Source: Lineolata rhizophorae
Lineage: Eukaryota; Ascomycota; Dothideomycetes; Lineolatales; Lineolataceae
Direction: 5' to 3'
NCBI GenBank assembly: GCA_010093515.1
Contig: MU001678.1
Coordinates: forward strand, 636,758-700,757
DNA length: 64,000 nt
The position numbers and the translations under genes are program-made. A model generated the notes under the pieces. It did no database searches. It saw only the letters and a list, made by a program, of their open reading frames with translations, and was not told the origin of the DNA. Positions within the stretch are counted from its first letter, which is position 1, and each line of letters starts with the position of its first letter. Shown one piece after another: positions 61,401 to 64,000 of this stretch.

Positions 61401-64000
61401 TGCGACATACCCGCACGATAGTGGGTGACGCCAGTGTCGGTCTGCTTTGACCAACGCTTGTCACTGGCAGGGATCAAAATGTGAGAACCAGAGATCATAC
61501 CCAGACCTCCGAGCTCCTTGGGAGTATAGAAAACCGCTGGCGGGAAACGGGAAGGCATCTTGGAGTTAAGTCCGATCTTGACGCGCGTCTGAATCTTGGT
61601 CTCGCACTTGACAATTGTATCTAGCAAGCCAACCGTGGACACAGCAGCTTCGCGATAGTATGTGAAGAGTGCAATCAGAGTGGTGTTCCACTTGTTCGCG
61701 ATCTTAGTGAAGGTAGTTGAGCCAGATGACATCAGGATCTGGCGAATGCGGTTGTTAAACTTCTGGATGTCCTCCTCCGTGACTTGCAGGAACGCATGTG
61801 CAGTCCGCTCCTTCGTAGTGTTATCCACCAGTGACCAGACACTGTCTTTGGTCGGGAAATCGTCGTTTTGATTGCGGATCTTCGGCAAGATACGGACCTC
61901 AAATCCGCACATGGAGAAAAGTAGATTTGGGTTGTCCCTACTGTAGACACTTGCAAATGTGTCATCCCATTCAATCGTAGTCACCGAGCGCGGCAACCTA
62001 TTCTTCATATCCCAGAAAACGGCACGGCCGAGGTTGACATCGTGCCTCATGAGTCGCATACGGGAGTCGCGGGGCCAACACTTTTTGTTGCGGTAACCGA
62101 TAACGTTCTCGAAATTGGGATCCGGTTGCTCCGTCAAGAAACGCTGGATTAGGTCGCGTGACTCCTCTGCCGTGAAGCGGAAGAAAATCCAAATGCGATC
62201 AATGTAGCGCGTGTACAAACGGATCGGATGGCGCGTCTCAGCTGCGCGGTCCCGGAACTGCAAGAAGTCATTCGGGCTCTGTGGCGGACCTGCCATCTCG
62301 CTGGCACGCTGAAGACCAAGGAGGAGCAGGTCAATTACCAGCCCATAGTACTGGAAGACGAAGGCAGAGAACTGAAGACCACGAATCAAGCCGTAGCTAT
62401 TGACGTGGTTCATGTCCTTGTAGTTGAGCTGGACATTATTTTTTGACGTGATGTAGTCGGCGAGATTGTGGTCCATGATGAGTCGCAGGAGACGGTTGAG
62501 GAAGGTCAGATCGATCTTCTCGTATACCTTCGACAGTTGTGTCTCGATCATCACGTTGCACTCGCCATCCTGGTATTCCCAGACCTTGTCTAGGTTGTTG
62601 ATTCCCTGAGCCCACTTGTACACCAAGAGGGGAGGCACTTCAGAATCGGACGGTTTAATCCAGGCCGGGAAAAGGTGGCGCTGGTCAGCCTGATACCAGA
62701 GGTACTGGTCGAGATATGCATCAGTGATCTTCTCCATAGGCTCGATATCGTACACTGGATTGATTGAGCTGTAATTGTCGTTCATGTCAATGCCGACTTC
62801 TTTGAACGCGCGTTGGGTTAGCAAGAACCGCTTGATACGCGCCAATGTCGTTCCAGGAGAATCGTAGGCTTGCTCGATCAGTGCAAGTTCTTCGCGCTGA
62901 CTCTGGTTTAGACGGCCCTTGACCGAATAAGCCTCGCGCAAACGTTCCAAAGCCAGAATGAGAATCTTAGTGTCGTGCTTGTACGAGACGCTAGGGAAGG
63001 GAATAGGCTGGAATTTCCTAGACTCCAACCAGTGGACTGTCGTCGTGAAGATAGCAGTCGCTTCTTCGGGCGAAACATACGGACCGTCCTTCATGTAGTT
63101 GTGCTGACGTTCTTGCTCGGCCTTTAACCACAACCGAGTGAGACGTCCCAAGTTCTTCTTCGCGACTGTTTTATCAACGGTTGCGCCGCGTCGAATGCGT
63201 TCGCGGTTGTAATGCGCGACCGAAATCCACCAGTCCGCCTTGCTCTTGACGTACCGCAAAATGATATTCTCAATCGGAGCAGGAAGGCCAGGTACCTTCC
63301 AGGGGATGTTGCTTTTCCAGCAGCGCCAAGCCTCGGAAAGATGTTGCAGGACGGTGTTGACCTTGTTCTGCTTGATGCCCTCAGGCATCATGTCCATCAA
63401 GTCCGCCATGACAGATGCACGCAATTCGAGATCAAAATGTGACTCGACACGCTGCTTTGTCACCGTCTTTGCCACACCTTTGCTGTGACGCCCTTCAAAT
63501 TGCCTAGATAGCAAGTTCCCTAGCCAACGCTCAAGAAGCGGGATGATGCCACGCATGAAGAAGAGCCACACCCTCCACGCCGGAGCCCAGAAACCGCAGC
63601 CAGGACCTTTGCCAACAGGACCGGAGTTGAAACGATAGTAGATGAGATGCTTCAGGTCTTTGCAAGAGCGAATCTGATGCATAAGTTTGTACTTGTAACG
63701 GTACATGCCTGTCAACTGGCCGACGTGGTTGAAGGCGTAGAGAATCCCATCCGCAAGTTGGAAAGCATCGATGTTGCCCAGGCGATATTGCACATGTGCG
63801 TCAACGATGAGCTTGGTCAAACGCAAAATCTCACGCATGAGATGGAATGCATTTCCGAACCGTGACTTCTTGCGCTCCTTGGTGGTCAACGTCTTGATGG
63901 GCTTCAGGTTAAAGTTATAATCCAGATGAAGGTAAGTCAGGTTCTTCCGGTGAATGAGTAGGTTGAGCATATTGAACCCTTGTCGACAGACTTGAAGACC
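58466..64000 (-). CDS. PRP8: Pre-mRNA-splicing factor Prp8, C-terminal 1844 codons (5' end outside window)
   Basis: Core U5 snRNP protein that scaffolds the spliceosome's catalytic RNA. The frame is open from the stop at 58466 to the window edge with no intron. The most N-terminal visible part ([19 protein letters not shown]) belongs to the N-terminal/RT-like junction. It continues through the reverse-transcriptase-like region, the linker/endonuclease-like region ([20 protein letters not shown]) and the RNase H-like domain ([20 protein letters not shown]). It ends with the JAB1/MPN domain ([20 protein letters not shown]) and the Brr2-inhibiting tail ([20 protein letters not shown]). Sequence conservation is very high, so identification is secure. 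Many ascomycete PRP8 genes hold an intein in this region. None interrupts the part seen here. Confidence 0.97.
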   Translation of the reverse strand, partial: GLQVCRQGFNMLNLLIHRKNLTYLHLDYNFNLKPIKTLTTKERKKSRFGNAFHLMREILRLTKLIVDAHVQYRLGNIDAFQLADGILYAFNHVGQLTGMYRYKYKLMHQIRSCKDLKHLIYYRFNSGPVGKGPGCGFWAPAWRVWLFFMRGIIPLLERWLGNLLSRQFEGRHSKGVAKTVTKQRVESHFDLELRASVMADLMDMMPEGIKQNKVNTVLQHLSEAWRCWKSNIPWKVPGLPAPIENIILRYVKSKADWWISVAHYNRERIRRGATVDKTVAKKNLGRLTRLWLKAEQERQHNYMKDGPYVSPEEATAIFTTTVHWLESRKFQPIPFPSVSYKHDTKILILALERLREAYSVKGRLNQSQREELALIEQAYDSPGTTLARIKRFLLTQRAFKEVGIDMNDNYSSINPVYDIEPMEKITDAYLDQYLWYQADQRHLFPAWIKPSDSEVPPLLVYKWAQGINNLDKVWEYQDGECNVMIETQLSKVYEKIDLTFLNRLLRLIMDHNLADYITSKNNVQLNYKDMNHVNSYGLIRGLQFSAFVFQYYGLVIDLLLLGLQRASEMAGPPQSPNDFLQFRDRAAETRHPIRLYTRYIDRIWIFFRFTAEESRDLIQRFLTEQPDPNFENVIGYRNKKCWPRDSRMRLMRHDVNLGRAVFWDMKNRLPRSVTTIEWDDTFASVYSRDNPNLLFSMCGFEVRILPKIRNQNDDFPTKDSVWSLVDNTTKERTAHAFLQVTEEDIQKFNNRIRQILMSSGSTTFTKIANKWNTTLIALFTYYREAAVSTVGLLDTIVKCETKIQTRVKIGLNSKMPSRFPPAVFYTPKELGGLGMISGSHILIPASDKRWSKQTDTGVTHYRAGMSHDEETLIPNIFRYIIPWESEFIDSQRVWTEYSQKRLEAQQQNRRLTLEDLEDSWDRGLPRINTLFQKDRSTLSFDKGFRARTEFKIYQHMKSNPFWWTSQRHDGKLWNLNAYRTDVIQALGGVETILEHTLFKATAFPSWEGLFWEKASGFEESMKFKKLTNAQRSGLNQIPNRRFTLWWSPTINRANVYVGFQVQLDLTGIFLHGKIPTLKISLIQIFRAHLWQKIHESVVMDLCQVFDQELEALGIETVQKETIHPRKSYKMNSSCADILLFASHKWSVSQPSLLYDTKDQMTATTTNKFWIDVQLRYGDYDSHDIERYVRAKYMDYTTDSMSIYPSATGLMIGIDLAYNLYSAYGQYFPGLKQLVQQAMAKIMKANPALYVLRERIRKGLQLYASESNQEFLNSQNYSELFSNQIQLFIDDTNVYRVTIHKTFEGNLTTKPINGAIFIFNPRTGQLFLKIIHTSVWAGQKRLGQLAKWKTAEEVAALIRSLPVEEQPKQLIVTRKGLLDPLEVHLLDFPNISIRASELQLPFQAAMKVEKLGDMILRATEPQMVLFNLYDEWLKTISSYTAFSRLILILRALHVNIEKTKLLLRPDKTVITQEYHIWPSLSDEEWIKVETQLRDLILNDYGSKNHVNTSSLTSSEVRDIILGMEISAPSMQRQQAAEIEKQQQDQQQLTAVTTKTQNVHGEDIIVTTTSNYEQQTFASKTEWRTRAIATSNLRSRANNIYISADDIQEDDQYTYIMPKNILKRFITIADLRVQVAGYLYGASPPDNDQVKEVRTIVMVPQVGNTRDVQLPQQLPQHDYLNNLEPLGVIHTMAGSEPKFMPAADVTQHAKLMNSHPSWDKKTVTIDVSFTPASVSLSAWALTPQGYKWGVENRDTQSDMPQGFSTNFGIKCQLLLSDRIRGYFLVPETGMWNYSFMGSAFGSVEKKDIWVKIDTPKRFYDDVHRPLHFRSFAELEDVWVDRQDNFE

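Noticed and set aside
1-64000. CRISPR array, operon or bacterial-type defence system
   Set aside because: No spaced identical repeats and no bacterial gene layout. All recognisable genes are eukaryotic with introns.

Overview
The window looks like nuclear DNA of a filamentous ascomycete, probably Sordariomycetes and perhaps near Sordariales/Chaetomiaceae. The genes are GC-rich at third codon positions. They carry short introns of about 48-125 nt with GT..AG ends and CTAAC/CTRAY branch points. The gene set is typical of Pezizomycotina: PRP8, SSU72, a COX4-type subunit, KEOPS Cgi121, a Zn2Cys6 regulator, an HNH_2 protein and a trichodiene-oxygenase-like P450. I assigned exons by hand from splice signals, reading phase and recognisable protein motifs. 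No search was run.

Layout. 1-203 (-): the N-terminus of a pogo/Fot-type transposase, cut by the window edge. About 3.8-5.5 kb (+): a Myb/SANT protein. 5.5-10.9 kb: no gene that I can support. 10.9-13.7 kb (-): a Zn2Cys6 transcription factor, head-to-head with a three-exon Cgi121 gene (14.0-14.8 kb, +). 15.0-17.6 kb: repeat-bearing, moderately AT-rich DNA. It hides what looks like the 5' part of a multi-exon gene (15.97-17.29 kb) that stops where a dispersed repeat begins. 17.7-19.0 kb (-): an HNH_2 endonuclease-domain protein. 19.8-20.6 kb (+): nicotinamidase. 21.6-23.8 kb (+): an eight-exon oxysterol-binding-protein homologue. 24.7-26.7 kb (-): a Ras-association-domain protein. 28.6-29.8 kb (+): the COX4/COX5b-type subunit. 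30.2-31.3 kb (-): SSU72. 35.1-37.4 kb (+): an NBP2-like SH3 protein behind a very long GC-rich leader. 37.4-41.7 kb: intergenic, with a 51-base G run. 41.8-44.1 kb (+): a P450 with a repetitive N-terminal extension. 44.1-47.6 kb: a repeat-rich, AT-richer island. 47.6-48.9 kb (+): a four-exon divergent protein kinase. 50.0-54.6 kb (+): a 1544-aa mostly disordered protein. 55.9-56.3 kb (-): a small mitochondrial membrane protein. 57.3-58.1 kb (+): a complex I assembly factor of the NDUFAF3/Mth938 type. 58.5-64.0 kb (-): the C-terminal 1844 codons of PRP8, running off the right edge.

Most genes are single-copy housekeeping or regulatory genes with no operon-like logic. Respiratory-chain genes recur (COX4, NDUFAF3-like, a small mitochondrial membrane protein), as do RNA-processing genes (PRP8, SSU72, and Cgi121 for tRNA t6A). 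The accessory-looking segments are 14.8-17.7 kb and 44.1-47.6 kb. They share a dispersed repeat whose two copies differ mainly by transitions, as expected of repeat-induced point mutation. No convincing new multi-gene system emerged. The most unusual items are the split-up gene at 15.97-17.29 kb, the divergent kinase next to the repeat island, the P450 extension and the G51 run.
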